NCBI RefSeq assembly: GCF_003003215.1
Contig: NZ_PVUF01000002.1
Coordinates: forward strand, 1-64,000
Length of the DNA stretch: 64,000 nt
Reading direction: 5' to 3'
DNA from: Tritonibacter scottomollicae
GTDB taxonomy: Bacteria > Pseudomonadota > Alphaproteobacteria > Rhodobacterales > Rhodobacteraceae
Every line of letters starts with the position of its first letter. Position 1 is the stretch's first letter. Position numbers and translations under genes: made by a program. The notes below the pieces were generated by a model. It worked only from the letters and a program-made list of their open reading frames with translations, was not told the DNA's origin and ran no database searches. Shown here in pieces: positions 18,941 to 28,829 of this stretch.

Positions 18941-19717
18941 TTACTTATCCCGGAACTGCGCTTCGCGCTTTTCGAGGAACGCTGCCATACCCTCTTTCTG
19001 ATCTTCCGTTGCAAACATCGAGTGGAAAACCCGGCGCTCGAACAACATACCTTCGCTCAACGGCACTTCGTAGGCACGATTGACCGATTCCTTCACTGCC
19101 ATCGAGGTCAGCACCGATTTTTCGGTGATCTTCTGAGCGGCAGCCATGGTCTCTTCCAGCAGCTTCTTGGCCGGGACGACCCGTGATACCAGACCAGCAC
19201 GCTCTGCTTCTTCGGCCGCCATGAAGCGCCCTGTCAGGTTCATATCCATGGATTTGGATTTGCCGACAAACCGGGTCAGACGTTGCGTGCCGCCCATCCC
19301 GGCCACGACGCCGAGGTTGATCTCTGGCTGGCCAAATTTGGCAGTGTCCGCAGCAATGATGAAGTCGCACATCATGGCGATCTCACAGCCGCCGCCCAGC
19401 GCATAGCCAGAGACAGCCGCGATGATCGGCTTACGGATGGCCGAAATACGATCATTGGCAGCGGCAAACAGGTTCGATGTGAACACATCGACATAGCTCA
19501 TTTCCGACATCTCCTTGATGTCGGCGCCCGCGGCAAAGGCTTTCTCCGAGCCGGTCAGCACGATGCAACGCACCTTATCGCTGGCATCCGCTTCTTCCAA
19601 AGCGGCACACAACTCACCCAGAAGGACGGAATTGAGCGCGTTCAACGCTTCAGGCCGGTTCAGCTTGATGAGGCAGACGTGGTCCTGAGTATCGACGTTG
19701 ATCGTCTCATAGGCCAT
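18941..19717 (-). CDS. Enoyl-CoA hydratase
   Basis: The 258-residue crotonase-fold enzyme hydrates trans-2-enoyl-CoA to 3-hydroxyacyl-CoA. Both catalytic glutamates of mitochondrial-type hydratase are present with the correct 20-residue spacing: E112 in [11 protein letters not shown] and E132 in FGQPEINLG. The oxyanion-hole A-A-G-A-D-I motif is also present near residue 65. This makes a true short-chain hydratase (fatty acid or amino-acid degradation) more likely than other crotonases. It is monocistronic, divergent in sense from nothing close, with its own terminator. Confidence 0.93.
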   Translation of the reverse strand: MAYETINVDTQDHVCLIKLNRPEALNALNSVLLGELCAALEEADASDKVRCIVLTGSEKAFAAGADIKEMSEMSYVDVFTSNLFAAANDRISAIRKPIIAAVSGYALGGGCEIAMMCDFIIAADTAKFGQPEINLGVVAGMGGTQRLTRFVGKSKSMDMNLTGRFMAAEEAERAGLVSRVVPAKKLLEETMAAAQKITEKSVLTSMAVKESVNRAYEVPLSEGMLFERRVFHSMFATEDQKEGMAAFLEKREAQFRDK

Positions 19718-19783
19718 GACAGTTCGCTTTCGATTGTTTCTCCTGAGCTTCCAGTCCTTATCACGGCGGTTCTCGCTTTCAAG

Positions 19784-20635
19784 CTATCTTTGGCACTTGC
19801 CACAGTAGAAGGAGGATCGCCCGGATTGGGTGATTCGAGCCACTGTACCATCGCATCCCTCGCGCCTGCAGGGCGCACCTTCGCGCCCATACACATCAAA
19901 GCTGTGCTGGAAATATCCAAGTTCTCCATTGGCTTGACGGAAATCCTTGAGCGAAGAGCCGCCTGCGATGATAGCCTCCTGAAGCACTTGGCGAATGATC
20001 GGCACCAGAGACGCAACCCGCGTTTCACTGATCCGGCCCACTTCGCGACGTGGCGAAATGCCCGCCCGGAACAGAGCCTCGCAGACGTAGATATTGCCCA
20101 GTCCGGCGATGATTCCCTGATCCAGCAGCGCCGATTTCACCGGCGTGCGGCGCCCCTTGAAGGCGGCGACCAGATGCGCCTCGTGAAAATCATTACCCAA
20201 GGGCTCCGGCCCCAGCACCGCCAGCAGCTTGTGGCGGTCCGCGGTGGCCGTTTCCAGCAGATCCATCGCGCCAAAGCGGCGCGGGTCGTTGAATGTCACT
20301 CGGGCACCGTTTTCCATATGGAACACCACATGGTCGTGTTTCGCCTGCGCCGGGTGGTTATGCGCGAACTGCCCCAGCGGGTCGCCAGAGACGGTCATCC
20401 GCCCGGACATGCCCAGATGCACCAGCAGGGTCTCCCCGCTATCAAGGTCCGCCAGGATGTATTTTGACCGCCGCCGCATCGCAACAACGCGCCGCCCGGA
20501 CAGCCGATCCGCCATGCGGTCGGGAAAAGGCCAGCGCAGATCAGGACGGTTCACGTCGGCGCGTGTGATCACCGCTCCCTCCATCGAAGGCTGCAGCCCC
20601 CGCATCACCGTCTCGACCTCGGGCAATTCTGGCAT
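19784..20635 (-). CDS. mutM: Formamidopyrimidine-DNA glycosylase
   Basis: MutM excises 8-oxoguanine and formamidopyrimidines and nicks the abasic site. The 283-residue protein starts [14 protein letters not shown] (catalytic Pro2 and Glu3). It has a helix-two-turn-helix ([20 protein letters not shown]) and ends in the zinc finger with four cysteines (C-R-R-E-G-C ... Y-C-G-K-C-Q). All key parts are intact and length is typical. It diverges from ubiE with an 85-base shared promoter region. Confidence 0.97.
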   Translation of the reverse strand: MPELPEVETVMRGLQPSMEGAVITRADVNRPDLRWPFPDRMADRLSGRRVVAMRRRSKYILADLDSGETLLVHLGMSGRMTVSGDPLGQFAHNHPAQAKHDHVVFHMENGARVTFNDPRRFGAMDLLETATADRHKLLAVLGPEPLGNDFHEAHLVAAFKGRRTPVKSALLDQGIIAGLGNIYVCEALFRAGISPRREVGRISETRVASLVPIIRQVLQEAIIAGGSSLKDFRQANGELGYFQHSFDVYGREGAPCRREGCDGTVARITQSGRSSFYCGKCQR

Positions 20636-20720
20636 TAGATGACTCCCTGACAGATGGGCGCATTGTACCGCCCTGTGAGCGCTCTATAACAAGTGCGAAA
20701 CTGCGAGGACGGCAAGCCAT

Positions 20721-21473
20721 ATGACCGAGAAATCTGACAGCACCACCCATTTCGGCTTCCAATCCGTGCCGGAGCACGAAAAGGCGGGCCGGGTGCAGGG
20801 CGTATTCAACTCCGTCGCCTCCAAATATGACGTTATGAACGACGTGATGAGCCTCGGGATTCACCGGGTCTGGAAGGATGCGATGATGGACTGGCTGGCC
20901 CCGCGCCCCGGCCAGCGGCTGCTGGATGTGGCGGGCGGCACCGGCGATATCTCCTTCCGCTTTTTGAAACGCGCAGGCCACGGTCATTCCACTGTGCTGG
21001 ACCTCACCGCGCCGATGCTGGAAGAGGGACGCAAGCGTGCCGAGGCCGAGCAGATGGCCGACAGTCTGGATTGGGTCACCGGTGACGCGATGGCACTGCC
21101 GTTCAAGGACAATACCTTTGACGTCTACACGATCTCTTTCGGCATCCGGAATGTGACCCGCCCGCAGGAGGCCTTGAACGAAGCCTACCGCGTGTTGAAA
21201 CCCGGCGGCCGCCTGATGGTGCTCGAATTCTCGCAGCTGCCCAACGACGGGCTGCAAAAGCTCTATGATCTCTACAGCTTCAACGTCATCCCCCGCATGG
21301 GCGAGATGATTGCCGGCGACTACGACAGCTACCAGTATCTGGTGGAATCGATCCGCAACTTCCCCGATCAGGACAGCTTCCTCGGGATGGTCAAACAGGC
21401 CGGTTTCGAGAATGCCAAATTCCGCAACCTGTCCATGGGTATCGCGGCGCTGCATTCCGGCTGGAAGATCTGA
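20721..21473 (+). CDS. ubiE: Ubiquinone/menaquinone biosynthesis methyltransferase
   Basis: The 250-residue class I SAM-dependent methyltransferase has N-terminal [19 protein letters not shown], the SAM-binding [14 protein letters not shown] and the UbiE signature [17 protein letters not shown]. It performs the C-methylation step of ubiquinone synthesis (and of menaquinone where present). The next gene, ubiB, starts three bases after its stop, so the two are one operon for ubiquinone synthesis, facing away from mutM. Confidence 0.97.
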   Translation: MTEKSDSTTHFGFQSVPEHEKAGRVQGVFNSVASKYDVMNDVMSLGIHRVWKDAMMDWLAPRPGQRLLDVAGGTGDISFRFLKRAGHGHSTVLDLTAPMLEEGRKRAEAEQMADSLDWVTGDAMALPFKDNTFDVYTISFGIRNVTRPQEALNEAYRVLKPGGRLMVLEFSQLPNDGLQKLYDLYSFNVIPRMGEMIAGDYDSYQYLVESIRNFPDQDSFLGMVKQAGFENAKFRNLSMGIAALHSGWKI

Positions 21474-21476
21474 GCC

Positions 21477-23003
21477 ATGCGCGGTCCTCACAACATCATC
21501 CGCCTGATCCGGACAGGCGCCACCCTGGTGCGCACAGGTGCCATGAACGTGGTGCTCGACGCCTTTGACGCCCCGGCGCCCCTGCGCATGGTGGCCTACA
21601 CGCTCGGCTGGCCGTTCCAGTGGCTGGGCTACAAGGGCGATCCCGCAATGCCCCCTGCCCCGCGCGCGCTGACAGCGCTGGGTCCGGCCTACATAAAGTT
21701 CGGCCAGGTGCTGTCGACCCGCCCGGATGTGGTGGGAGAGGACATGGCACTGCAATTGCGCGTGCTGCAGGACAAGCTGCCGCCCTTCGCCAAAGAGCGT
21801 GCCATGGCCGAGGTGGAAAAGGAACTGGGCCGCCCGGTGTCTGAGATCTTCTCGGAGTTTTCCGAACCGATCGCCGCCGCGTCGATTGCCCAGGTCCACC
21901 ACGCCAAAGTGGCCGACACCGGTCAGGATGTGGCGGTGAAAGTGCTGCGTCCGGGCATCGAGCGCGCCTTCCGCAAGGATGTGGATGCCTTCTATTTTGC
22001 CGCCCGGATCGTTGATATCTGCGCCCCCGGCGCCCGGCGCCTGCGGCCGATGGATGTGATCGAACATTTCGACGGGGTTGTCCGGGGCGAACTGGATCTG
22101 CGGCTTGAAAGCGCTGCCGCCTCGGAATTTGCCGACAACACCGCCAAGGATGCGGGGTTCAAGCTGCCGCCGGTCAAATGGGACCTCTCCGCGCGCCGGG
22201 TGATGACCCTGGGCTGGGCCGACGGGCTGCCGATCGGCGACAATGCGGCGCTGGATGCTGCCGGTCATGACCGGCGCGCCCTCGGCGAACGGGTGCTGTC
22301 GCTCTTCCTCAACCATGCCCTGCGCGACGGATTCTTCCATGCCGATATGCATCAGGGCAACATGAAGGTGGCCGCCGACGGTGACATCATCGCCTATGAC
22401 TTTGGCATCATGGGGCATATCGACCTCTACACCCGCCGGGTCTATGCCGAGATCCTCTATGGATTCATCAAACGCGATTATCAGCGCGTGGCCGAGGTAC
22501 ATTTCGAGGCCGGATACGTGCCCGCTCATCAGGATGTGGACGAATTCGCCCGTGCTCTGCGTGCGGTGGGTGAGCCGATCTTCGGCATGGACGCCACCCA
22601 TATCTCCATGGGCCGCCTGCTGAATTATCTCTTCGAGGTCACAGAACGGTTTGGCATGGAAACCCGCACCGAGCTGATCCTGTTGCAGCGCACCATGGTG
22701 GTGGTGGAGGGCGTGGCCCGCTCGCTCGATCCGCGCATCAACATCTGGGACGTCGCCAAACCGGTGGTGGAGGATTACATTAAGTCGTCGATCGGTCCCC
22801 GCGCCATCGCCGCCGATCTGGGCAAGACCGCGATGGTTCTGGCTCGTTTCGGCCCCCGTTTGCCGGGGCTGGTGGAACGGGCATTGATCGCGCAGGCTGG
22901 CGAGCCGGAAGCCGACCAGGGCCATCGCCCGTGGAAACGCGCCGCCGCCCTCGGCGTGGTGGCCGGGATCGTCACAACCCTCCTTGCCACACATATGCTC
23001 TGA
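21477..23003 (+). CDS. ubiB: UbiB, ABC1-family atypical kinase/ATPase for ubiquinone synthesis
   Basis: The 508-residue protein has the KxGQ motif (YIKFGQVLSTRPD, near residue 75), the alanine-rich loop AAASIAQVHHA replacing the kinase glycine loop, VAVKVLRPGIE, the catalytic-loop HADMHQGNM and the DFG-like YDFGIMG. A C-terminal hydrophobic segment (ALGVVAGIVTTLLATHML) anchors it to the membrane. UbiB ATPase activity supports the Ubi complex. Translation is probably coupled to ubiE. Confidence 0.96.
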   Translation: MRGPHNIIRLIRTGATLVRTGAMNVVLDAFDAPAPLRMVAYTLGWPFQWLGYKGDPAMPPAPRALTALGPAYIKFGQVLSTRPDVVGEDMALQLRVLQDKLPPFAKERAMAEVEKELGRPVSEIFSEFSEPIAAASIAQVHHAKVADTGQDVAVKVLRPGIERAFRKDVDAFYFAARIVDICAPGARRLRPMDVIEHFDGVVRGELDLRLESAAASEFADNTAKDAGFKLPPVKWDLSARRVMTLGWADGLPIGDNAALDAAGHDRRALGERVLSLFLNHALRDGFFHADMHQGNMKVAADGDIIAYDFGIMGHIDLYTRRVYAEILYGFIKRDYQRVAEVHFEAGYVPAHQDVDEFARALRAVGEPIFGMDATHISMGRLLNYLFEVTERFGMETRTELILLQRTMVVVEGVARSLDPRINIWDVAKPVVEDYIKSSIGPRAIAADLGKTAMVLARFGPRLPGLVERALIAQAGEPEADQGHRPWKRAAALGVVAGIVTTLLATHML

Positions 23004-23009
23004 CAGTCG

Positions 23010-23034
23010 GGGGCGCGGCCCAACGCCGCGCCCC
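23010..23034 (+). terminator. Hairpin after ubiB, possible terminator
   Basis: A ten-bp stem GGGGCGCGGC / GCCGCGCCCC with a five-base loop lies directly after the ubiB stop. There is no T tract, so it may be a Rho-associated or stability hairpin rather than an intrinsic terminator. A second short hairpin (AGGGGCAGCGCCCCT, about 23082-23096) follows before the convergent thiolase gene. Confidence 0.45.
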
Positions 23035-23113
23035 TCAGTCTTCTAACTCCAAACATCCCGTGGTGAATGGCCCAAAGCGCCAGAGGGGCAGCGCCCCTCC
23101 CCCAAGGCGCGGA

Positions 23114-24289
23114 TCACAGCCGTTCGATCGCCAGCGCAATGCCCTGACCGCCACCAATGCACATGGTGATGATCGCCCGGGTACCGCCGATGCGCTCCAG
23201 CTCATAGAGCGCCTTGACGGTGATGATGGCCCCCGTCGCGCCCACCGGATGGCCAAGCGCGATGGCACCACCGTTGGGGTTCACCCGATCTGCCTCCAGT
23301 CCCAGCGCCTTGTTCACCGCTAGGGCCTGCGCGGCAAAGGCCTCGTTGGATTCGATCAGGTCGAAGTCACCCACCGTCATGTCGATCCGCTGCAGCAGCT
23401 TCTCCACCGCCGGGATCGGCCCGATGCCCATCACCTCGGGGCGCACGCCGGCATGGGCATAACCGAGGATGCGGGCCTTGGGTTTCAGCCCAGCCTTCTC
23501 CGCCGCATCCGCCGTTGCCAGCACCAGTGCTGCCGCGCCGTCGTTGATGCCGGAGGCATTGCCCGCTGTGACCCGGCCGTCTTTCTGGAAAACAGCACGC
23601 AAGCCTGCCAGCGCCTCCATCGAGGTGCCCTTGGGGTGCTCATCCACCTCAAACGGCACCATGTCGCGCTTGACCTTCACCTCGACCGGGACGATCTGCT
23701 CCTTGAAATACCCCGCCTCGATGGCCGCCGCAGCTCGGGTCTGGCTGGCCAGGGCAAAGGCGTCCATCTGGGCGCGGGTGATCTCGTGCTCATCGGCAAC
23801 CTTCTCGGCGGTGACGCCCATATGGCCAGTGCCGAAGGGGCAGTTCAGGGCCCCCAGCATCATGTCGAGGGATTGCACATCCCCCATCTTCTGCCCCCAG
23901 CGGGTCGAGGGCGTGATGAAGGGGCTGCGCGACATGTTCTCGGCCCCGCCTGTGAGGGCAAACTCTGCATCGCCCAGCATCAGGGCCTGAATACCGGAGA
24001 TGATCGCCTGCGCGCCCGAGCCACACAGCCGGTTCACGTTCATCGCCGGCACACTGTCCGGCACGCCAGCTTGCATCGCCGCCACGCGGGACAGATACAT
24101 GTCGCGCGGTTCGGTATTGATGACATGGCCATACACAACGGAGCCGATCTGCGCGGGCTCGACCCCCGACCGCTCCATCGCCGCCTTTGCCACCACGGTA
24201 CCCAGATCGATCGGCGCAGTGCCCGCAAGCGATCCGCCAAAGGTGCCGATGGCGGTGCGCGCGCCGTCCAGAATCACGATATCGGTCAT
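23114..24289 (-). CDS. Acetyl-CoA acetyltransferase (thiolase)
   Basis: The 391-residue thiolase has the acyl-accepting Cys89 in NRLCGSGAQAI, the ESNEAFAAQ block, GHPVGATGA with the catalytic His and the C-terminal C-I-G-G-G-Q-G with the second Cys. It condenses two acetyl-CoA or cleaves 3-ketoacyl-CoA. The sequence is of the acetoacetyl-CoA/beta-ketothiolase kind, but chain-length preference cannot be told. It is not beside phaB or phaC here, so no pathway is assigned. Confidence 0.92.
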   Translation of the reverse strand: MTDIVILDGARTAIGTFGGSLAGTAPIDLGTVVAKAAMERSGVEPAQIGSVVYGHVINTEPRDMYLSRVAAMQAGVPDSVPAMNVNRLCGSGAQAIISGIQALMLGDAEFALTGGAENMSRSPFITPSTRWGQKMGDVQSLDMMLGALNCPFGTGHMGVTAEKVADEHEITRAQMDAFALASQTRAAAAIEAGYFKEQIVPVEVKVKRDMVPFEVDEHPKGTSMEALAGLRAVFQKDGRVTAGNASGINDGAAALVLATADAAEKAGLKPKARILGYAHAGVRPEVMGIGPIPAVEKLLQRIDMTVGDFDLIESNEAFAAQALAVNKALGLEADRVNPNGGAIALGHPVGATGAIITVKALYELERIGGTRAIITMCIGGGQGIALAIERL

Positions 24290-24397
24290 GTCTCACTCCT
24301 CATGTGCTTTGCCGATCACTATGCACCCGCAGCATCAACCTGTCGCCCGCAACGTCCCGTCATTGACACTCCCCAGCCGGCGCGCCACTACTCCGTT

Positions 24398-24964
24398 ATG
24401 ACGGAAACGACAGACGATATCCTGACCCTCCTGCCTGCCCGCCTGAAAGAGGCGCGCCGGGCGCAGGGTTTGAGCTTGGAGGCGGTGGCCAACCTCTCCG
24501 GCGTCAGCCGCTCCATGGTGAGCCAGATCGAACGCGGCGAAAGCTCGCCCACCATCGCGACCCTCTGGAACCTGACCCGGGCCTTGCAGGTGGATTTTGC
24601 CGGGCTCTTGGAAACCGGCGAGGCGGTGGATCATATCGAGGTGCTGCGCGCACCGCAGGTTCCGGTGATCGACAGCAAATCCGCCCGTTGCACCATCGCG
24701 ATCCTGTCACCGCCAGAGGACGTCGGCGGGCATGAAGTCTATGACATCAGCTTTGCCTCGGGCGGCGCGCTGAACAGCCAACCGCATGGGCCGGGCACTT
24801 TGGAGCAGCTGACGGTGCTGGAAGGAGCCGTCGTGATCACCTCCGGCACCGCCAAGGACCAGCTGTCACCGGGGGACACTGCACGCTACGCCGCGGATGT
24901 GCCCCATGCCATCACGGCCCTCGATGGCCCGGCGCGGGTGTTTCTGATCGTGAAGACGGGCTGA
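24398..24964 (+). CDS. XRE-cupin transcriptional regulator of threonine degradation (inferred)
   Basis: The 188-residue protein has an N-terminal XRE helix-turn-helix (residues about 14-68, [33 protein letters not shown]) and a C-terminal cupin barrel (about 110-185, ending [17 protein letters not shown]) that senses a small molecule. It lies 109 bases upstream of kbl on the same strand, so control of kbl-tdh is likely; this is inferred from position. ATG 24398 is the start: the long upstream open frame lies antisense to the thiolase gene and is not conserved-looking. Confidence 0.88.
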   Translation: MTETTDDILTLLPARLKEARRAQGLSLEAVANLSGVSRSMVSQIERGESSPTIATLWNLTRALQVDFAGLLETGEAVDHIEVLRAPQVPVIDSKSARCTIAILSPPEDVGGHEVYDISFASGGALNSQPHGPGTLEQLTVLEGAVVITSGTAKDQLSPGDTARYAADVPHAITALDGPARVFLIVKTG

Positions 24965-24983
24965 ACGGTCCAAAATTCCAGTA

Positions 24984-25003
24984 TTGCGGATTTTTTTCCG
25001 CAA
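24984..25003. promoter_or_regulatory. Inverted repeat in the kbl leader, operator candidate
   Basis: TTGCGGA (24984-24990) and TCCGCAA (24997-25003) form a perfect 7-bp inverted repeat around six T residues, 20 bases after the regulator stop and 71 bases before the kbl start. It could be the operator of the XRE-cupin protein. It could equally act as a small hairpin in the message. Confidence 0.45.
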
Positions 25004-25073
25004 AACCATAATTCCACCTTTACGGATACACATCCAGTATGACAGACTTCGGGAAACAACCGGAGTCGTGCTC

Positions 25074-26258
25074 ATGTCCAATGCTTTTCTCAGCCACATC
25101 AGCGAAACCCTGACGCAGATCGAGGCCGATGGTCTGTACAAGCGCGAGCGAATGATCACCTCGCCCCAGGCGGGCGAGATCCACGTGGGCGACCGCGCGG
25201 TCATCAACCTCTGTGCCAATAACTATCTCGGCCTCGCCGATCATCCAGACCTGATTGCGGCGGCCAAATCGGTGATGGACAAGAAAGGCTATGGCATGGC
25301 CTCGGTCCGCTTCATCTGCGGCACCCAGGATCTGCACCGCGAACTGGAGCAGCGCATTGCGCAGTTCCTCGGCATGGATGATTCGATCCTCTTTGCCGCT
25401 TGTTTTGATGCCAATGGCGGGCTTTTCGAACCGCTGTTGGGGCCGGAAGATGCGATCATCTCCGACAGTCTCAACCACGCGTCCATCATCGACGGCATTC
25501 GTCTCTGCAAGGCGCAGCGCTACCGCTATGCCAACAACGACATGGAGGACCTTGAGGCCAGGTTGAAAGACGCCCGCGCCGCAGGTGCGCGTCATATTAT
25601 GGTGGCGACCGATGGGGTCTTCTCCATGGATGGCTATCTGGCAAACCTACCCGCGATCCGCGAGATTGCCGACCGTTATGATGCGGTGGTGATGGTTGAT
25701 GACTGCCACGCAACCGGATTTATGGGCCCAAGGGGCGCCGGGACGCCGGATCATTTCGGGGTCGAGGTCGACATCCTCACCGGCACGCTGGGCAAGGCGC
25801 TGGGGGGCGCGATCGGCGGCTATATCGCCGGGCCGCAACCGGTGATCGACCTGCTGCGTCAGCGCGCGCGGCCCTATCTGTTCTCGAATTCCTTGCCCCC
25901 TGCGGTGGTGGCTGCGGGGCTGGAAGCGATCCGGCTGGTAGAGGAGGGCGCGGAGCTGCGTCAACAGCTGGTGGAAAACGCTCGGTTCTGGCGTGCCGGG
26001 CTGACAGAGCTGGGGTTTGATCTGTTGCCCGGAGAGCACCCGATCATCCCGGTGATGCTGGGCGACGCCAAGCTGGCGCAGGCGATGGCCGCAAAGCTGT
26101 TTGAGGAGGGCGTCTATGTTTCCGGCTTCTTCTTCCCGGTGGTGCCCAAAGGCAAGGCCCGCATCCGCACCCAGATGAACGCCGCCTTGACCCGGGAAGA
26201 TCTGACCCGGGCGCTTGGTGCGTTTGAACGGGCTGGCAAAGCCTGCGGGGTGATTTGA
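25074..26258 (+). CDS. kbl: 2-amino-3-ketobutyrate CoA ligase (glycine C-acetyltransferase)
   Basis: This 394-residue PLP enzyme of the alpha-oxoamine synthase family cleaves 2-amino-3-ketobutyrate with CoA to glycine and acetyl-CoA. Seen are [15 protein letters not shown] at the N-terminus, [16 protein letters not shown], and the PLP-lysine motif [18 protein letters not shown] 25074 is chosen since homologous sequence begins [11 protein letters not shown]; an in-frame leader upstream is not coding. tdh follows one base later, giving the full threonine dehydrogenase route. Confidence 0.96.
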   Translation: MSNAFLSHISETLTQIEADGLYKRERMITSPQAGEIHVGDRAVINLCANNYLGLADHPDLIAAAKSVMDKKGYGMASVRFICGTQDLHRELEQRIAQFLGMDDSILFAACFDANGGLFEPLLGPEDAIISDSLNHASIIDGIRLCKAQRYRYANNDMEDLEARLKDARAAGARHIMVATDGVFSMDGYLANLPAIREIADRYDAVVMVDDCHATGFMGPRGAGTPDHFGVEVDILTGTLGKALGGAIGGYIAGPQPVIDLLRQRARPYLFSNSLPPAVVAAGLEAIRLVEEGAELRQQLVENARFWRAGLTELGFDLLPGEHPIIPVMLGDAKLAQAMAAKLFEEGVYVSGFFFPVVPKGKARIRTQMNAALTREDLTRALGAFERAGKACGVI

Positions 26259-26274
26259 GATGCGACCAAACACG

Positions 26275-27306
26275 ATGAAAGCCCTGGAGAAATCCAAGCC
26301 CGAGGAAGGCCTGTGGATGGTACAGGCGCCGGTGCCGGAGATCGGCCCTGATGAGGTGCTGATCAAGATCAACACCACCGGCATCTGCGGCACTGATATC
26401 CATATCTGGAACTGGGATGACTGGGCCGCGCATACCGTGCCGGTGCCGATGATCACCGGTCATGAATTCGCCGGTGAGATCGTCGAGCTGGGCCGCAATG
26501 TCAGCGGGCTGAGCATCGGGCAGCGGTGTTCCGGCGAGGGGCATCTGGTGCGGACCGACAGCCGTCAGTCGCGCTCGGGCAAATTTCACCTCGACCCCGG
26601 CACCCGGGGGATTGGCGTCAACGAACAGGGGGCCTTTGCGCAATATCTGCGGCTGCCCGCCTTCAACGTGGTGCCGCTGCCGGATGACATCCCGGACGAG
26701 ATCGGTGCCATCCTCGACCCGCTTGGCAATGCGGTGCACACGGCGCTGAGCTTTGATCTGCTGGGTGAGGACGTACTGATCACCGGCGCCGGCCCCATCG
26801 GCATCATGGCCGCCGCCGTGGCCCGCCATGCCGGCGCCCGCAATGTGGTGATCACCGATGTGAACCCGGACCGGCTGACGCTGGCCGAGGAGGTCACCCG
26901 GGTGCGCACCGTGAATGTTGCCAAGGAGGACCTGAACGATGTGATCCACGAGCTGGGGTTGAAGGAGGGCTTTGACGTCGGGCTTGAGATGTCAGGCAAC
27001 CAGCAGGCGCTTGATCAGATGGTGGAAGCGCTGGTGATGGGCGGCAAGATCGCGCTTCTGGGCATTCCGCCCGGCAAGTCGCCGGTCGACTGGTCGCGGA
27101 TCGTGTTCAAGGCAATCACCCTCAAGGGCGTCTACGGACGCGAAATGTTCGAAACCTGGTACAAGATGATCGCGATGTTGCAGAACGGCCTCGACGTGAG
27201 CCGAGTCATCACCCACCGGTTTGCGGTTGATGACTTTGCCGAAGGTTTTGCGGCGATGAAGTCCGGTCAGAGCGGCAAGGTGGTACTGGACTGGACCAAA
27301 GCCTGA
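26275..27306 (+). CDS. tdh: L-threonine 3-dehydrogenase, lacking the structural zinc cysteines
   Basis: The 343-residue zinc-type alcohol dehydrogenase oxidises threonine to 2-amino-3-ketobutyrate for Kbl. The start [15 protein letters not shown] matches E. coli Tdh; an ATG at 26260, one base after kbl, would add five residues. Catalytic-zinc residues C38, H63 and E64 and the NAD site GAGPIGIM are present. The four cysteines that hold the structural zinc in E. coli Tdh (93, 96, 99, 107) are here R, S, S and D, in [19 protein letters not shown]. The enzyme should thus have a single zinc site. Otherwise length and core are normal. Confidence 0.95.
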   Translation: MKALEKSKPEEGLWMVQAPVPEIGPDEVLIKINTTGICGTDIHIWNWDDWAAHTVPVPMITGHEFAGEIVELGRNVSGLSIGQRCSGEGHLVRTDSRQSRSGKFHLDPGTRGIGVNEQGAFAQYLRLPAFNVVPLPDDIPDEIGAILDPLGNAVHTALSFDLLGEDVLITGAGPIGIMAAAVARHAGARNVVITDVNPDRLTLAEEVTRVRTVNVAKEDLNDVIHELGLKEGFDVGLEMSGNQQALDQMVEALVMGGKIALLGIPPGKSPVDWSRIVFKAITLKGVYGREMFETWYKMIAMLQNGLDVSRVITHRFAVDDFAEGFAAMKSGQSGKVVLDWTKA

Positions 27307-27325
27307 GTGGCCCTGATAAAAAAGG

Positions 27326-27357
27326 AGGCAGGCGACCCGGGTTCTGGGCGCCTGCCT
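27326..27357 (+). terminator. Strong hairpin after tdh
   Basis: AGGCAGGCG (27326-27334) and CGCCTGCCT (27349-27357) form a nine-bp stem, extended by an inner CCC/GGG. There is no T run after it, but an A run precedes it. It probably ends or protects the kbl-tdh transcript. Confidence 0.55.
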
Positions 27358-27516
27358 GAGTAAGGACAACGTGAATCACACCTCAACATCGCTGATGACA
27401 GGGGGCTGTCTGCATGGGGTTACAGACATGTCAGTATGTGAGACATGCAGTTCATACATACAACCTTTGCGATAGTCAGTGCAATGCAACTCTCTCAAGT
27501 ATTTGCTCTGTTGGAC

Positions 27517-28251
27517 CTAACCTTTCGGCAGCAGGCGTTGCCGTCCCTGATCGGTCAGGCACCAGGCCTGCGTCCCCTCGAACACCACCGGCACCAAAGC
27601 CCGACCATAGCCCGCGCCGCAGTCGATATCGACGCGGTTGCCATAGTGCACGGGATGCTGCTCTGCGGTGTGCCCATGCACCACCAGCCAGGGGTGCGGC
27701 GCGGCGTGATCCAGAAACCCGTCCCGGATCCAGACCAGATCGTTTTCCGCCTGATCCGCGAGGGCGATACCCGGGCGGACACCCGCGTGCACGAACAGCA
27801 GATCGCCCGACAAATGGGACAGCGACAGGTTCCGTAGGAAGGTGACGTGATCCTCGGGGACCGTTGCCTTGGCCTGCCAATGCAGATCCTCCAACCGGAT
27901 GCGATCCGGGACCTCCAGGCCATAAGACCCTAGCGTTGCAACGCCGCCGATCCGTTCATGGAACCAGTGATAGCCCACCAGCATGTGCGGATCATGCCGC
28001 GGCGTATCCTCCATGAACCATTCGAACATCCGGTCGTGATTGCCCTTGAGGCAGGTCCAGTTGCGCCCTTCGGCCTGCCCCTGCATCAACCGCGCAATCA
28101 CGCCGCGACTGTCCGGGCCGCGATCCACGTAGTCGCCGACAAAGACCACCTCGGCCTCCGGCCCGCCATCTGCTGCGATCAGCTCCAACGCGCGGTCAAG
28201 CTGGGCGGTCTGCCCGTGAATGTCACCGATGGCATAGATGGGTTTGGTCAT
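27517..28251 (-). CDS. PPP-type metallophosphoesterase (serine/threonine phosphatase-like)
   Basis: The 244-residue calcineurin-like phosphoesterase has the motifs GDIHG, GDYVDRGPDS, GNHD, VHAG and HGHT in order, which coordinate the two catalytic metal ions. This pattern is that of bacterial PrpA/PrpE and Ap4A-type phosphatases. Whether the substrate is a protein or a dinucleotide cannot be told. It is transcribed divergently from the small membrane protein gene. Confidence 0.9.
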   Translation of the reverse strand: MTKPIYAIGDIHGQTAQLDRALELIAADGGPEAEVVFVGDYVDRGPDSRGVIARLMQGQAEGRNWTCLKGNHDRMFEWFMEDTPRHDPHMLVGYHWFHERIGGVATLGSYGLEVPDRIRLEDLHWQAKATVPEDHVTFLRNLSLSHLSGDLLFVHAGVRPGIALADQAENDLVWIRDGFLDHAAPHPWLVVHGHTAEQHPVHYGNRVDIDCGAGYGRALVPVVFEGTQAWCLTDQGRQRLLPKG

Positions 28252-28393
28252 AGCGGCTCTTCTTTCAGTTTTTCTGCAAGCCCGGGTCTTATCCGGCTAA
28301 GATCACGGAGAGATAACATCTCGACCGGTAACAAAGGCAAACGGGGCATCAAGGGCAAGGTGAAAACCCCGTCACCCAGGAAAGGAACGTGGG

Positions 28394-28762
28394 ATGAAGG
28401 GAATAGCATTCGGATTCATGGTTCTGGCTGTATGTTTGGGCATACTCGGAATGATCTGGGGCATCCAGATGGCGGCCTCCAAGGACCACACTTTGGCAAA
28501 TGCCCACGCGCATCTGAACCTGATCGGCTGGGTCGGCTTTGCGCTCTATGGATTTTACTATCACGTGGTGCCGTCCGCCGCACAGGGCCGGTTGCCACGC
28601 CTGCATCTGGTGGTTTCGGTGCTGGCCGTGGGTACCATCGCGCCGGGTATCGCCATCGTCAAAAGCGGCGGCGGTGATGCGCTGGCCATTCTGGGCAGCT
28701 TTCTCACGCTTGCGAGCGCCCTGATATTCTTGGTCACGGTGATCCGCAGCCGCACCGCGTGA
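28394..28762 (+). CDS. Small four-helix membrane protein with HAHLNLIGW motif
   Basis: The 122-residue protein has four hydrophobic segments (about 5-25, 40-60, 70-90, 97-117) and the motif ANAHAHLNLIGWVGF followed by YGFYYHVVP. This H-x-H...H pattern resembles short segments of heme-copper oxidase subunit I and NnrS-like heme proteins, so haem or copper binding in the membrane is possible. The assignment is by motif only. A GGAAAGGAA ribosome-binding site precedes the ATG. Confidence 0.65.
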   Translation: MKGIAFGFMVLAVCLGILGMIWGIQMAASKDHTLANAHAHLNLIGWVGFALYGFYYHVVPSAAQGRLPRLHLVVSVLAVGTIAPGIAIVKSGGGDALAILGSFLTLASALIFLVTVIRSRTA

Positions 28763-28829
28763 CGCAAGTTCGGGTCCGCCATTGCTGGCGAACCCGATCA
28801 TCTCATAAGCCTGCCTGCGCAAACGCGGT

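Noticed and set aside
20541-22994. Minus-strand open frame of 817 codons antisense to ubiE-ubiB
   Set aside because: His/Gly/Gln-rich shadow translation of two well-supported genes; no start signal and no domain.
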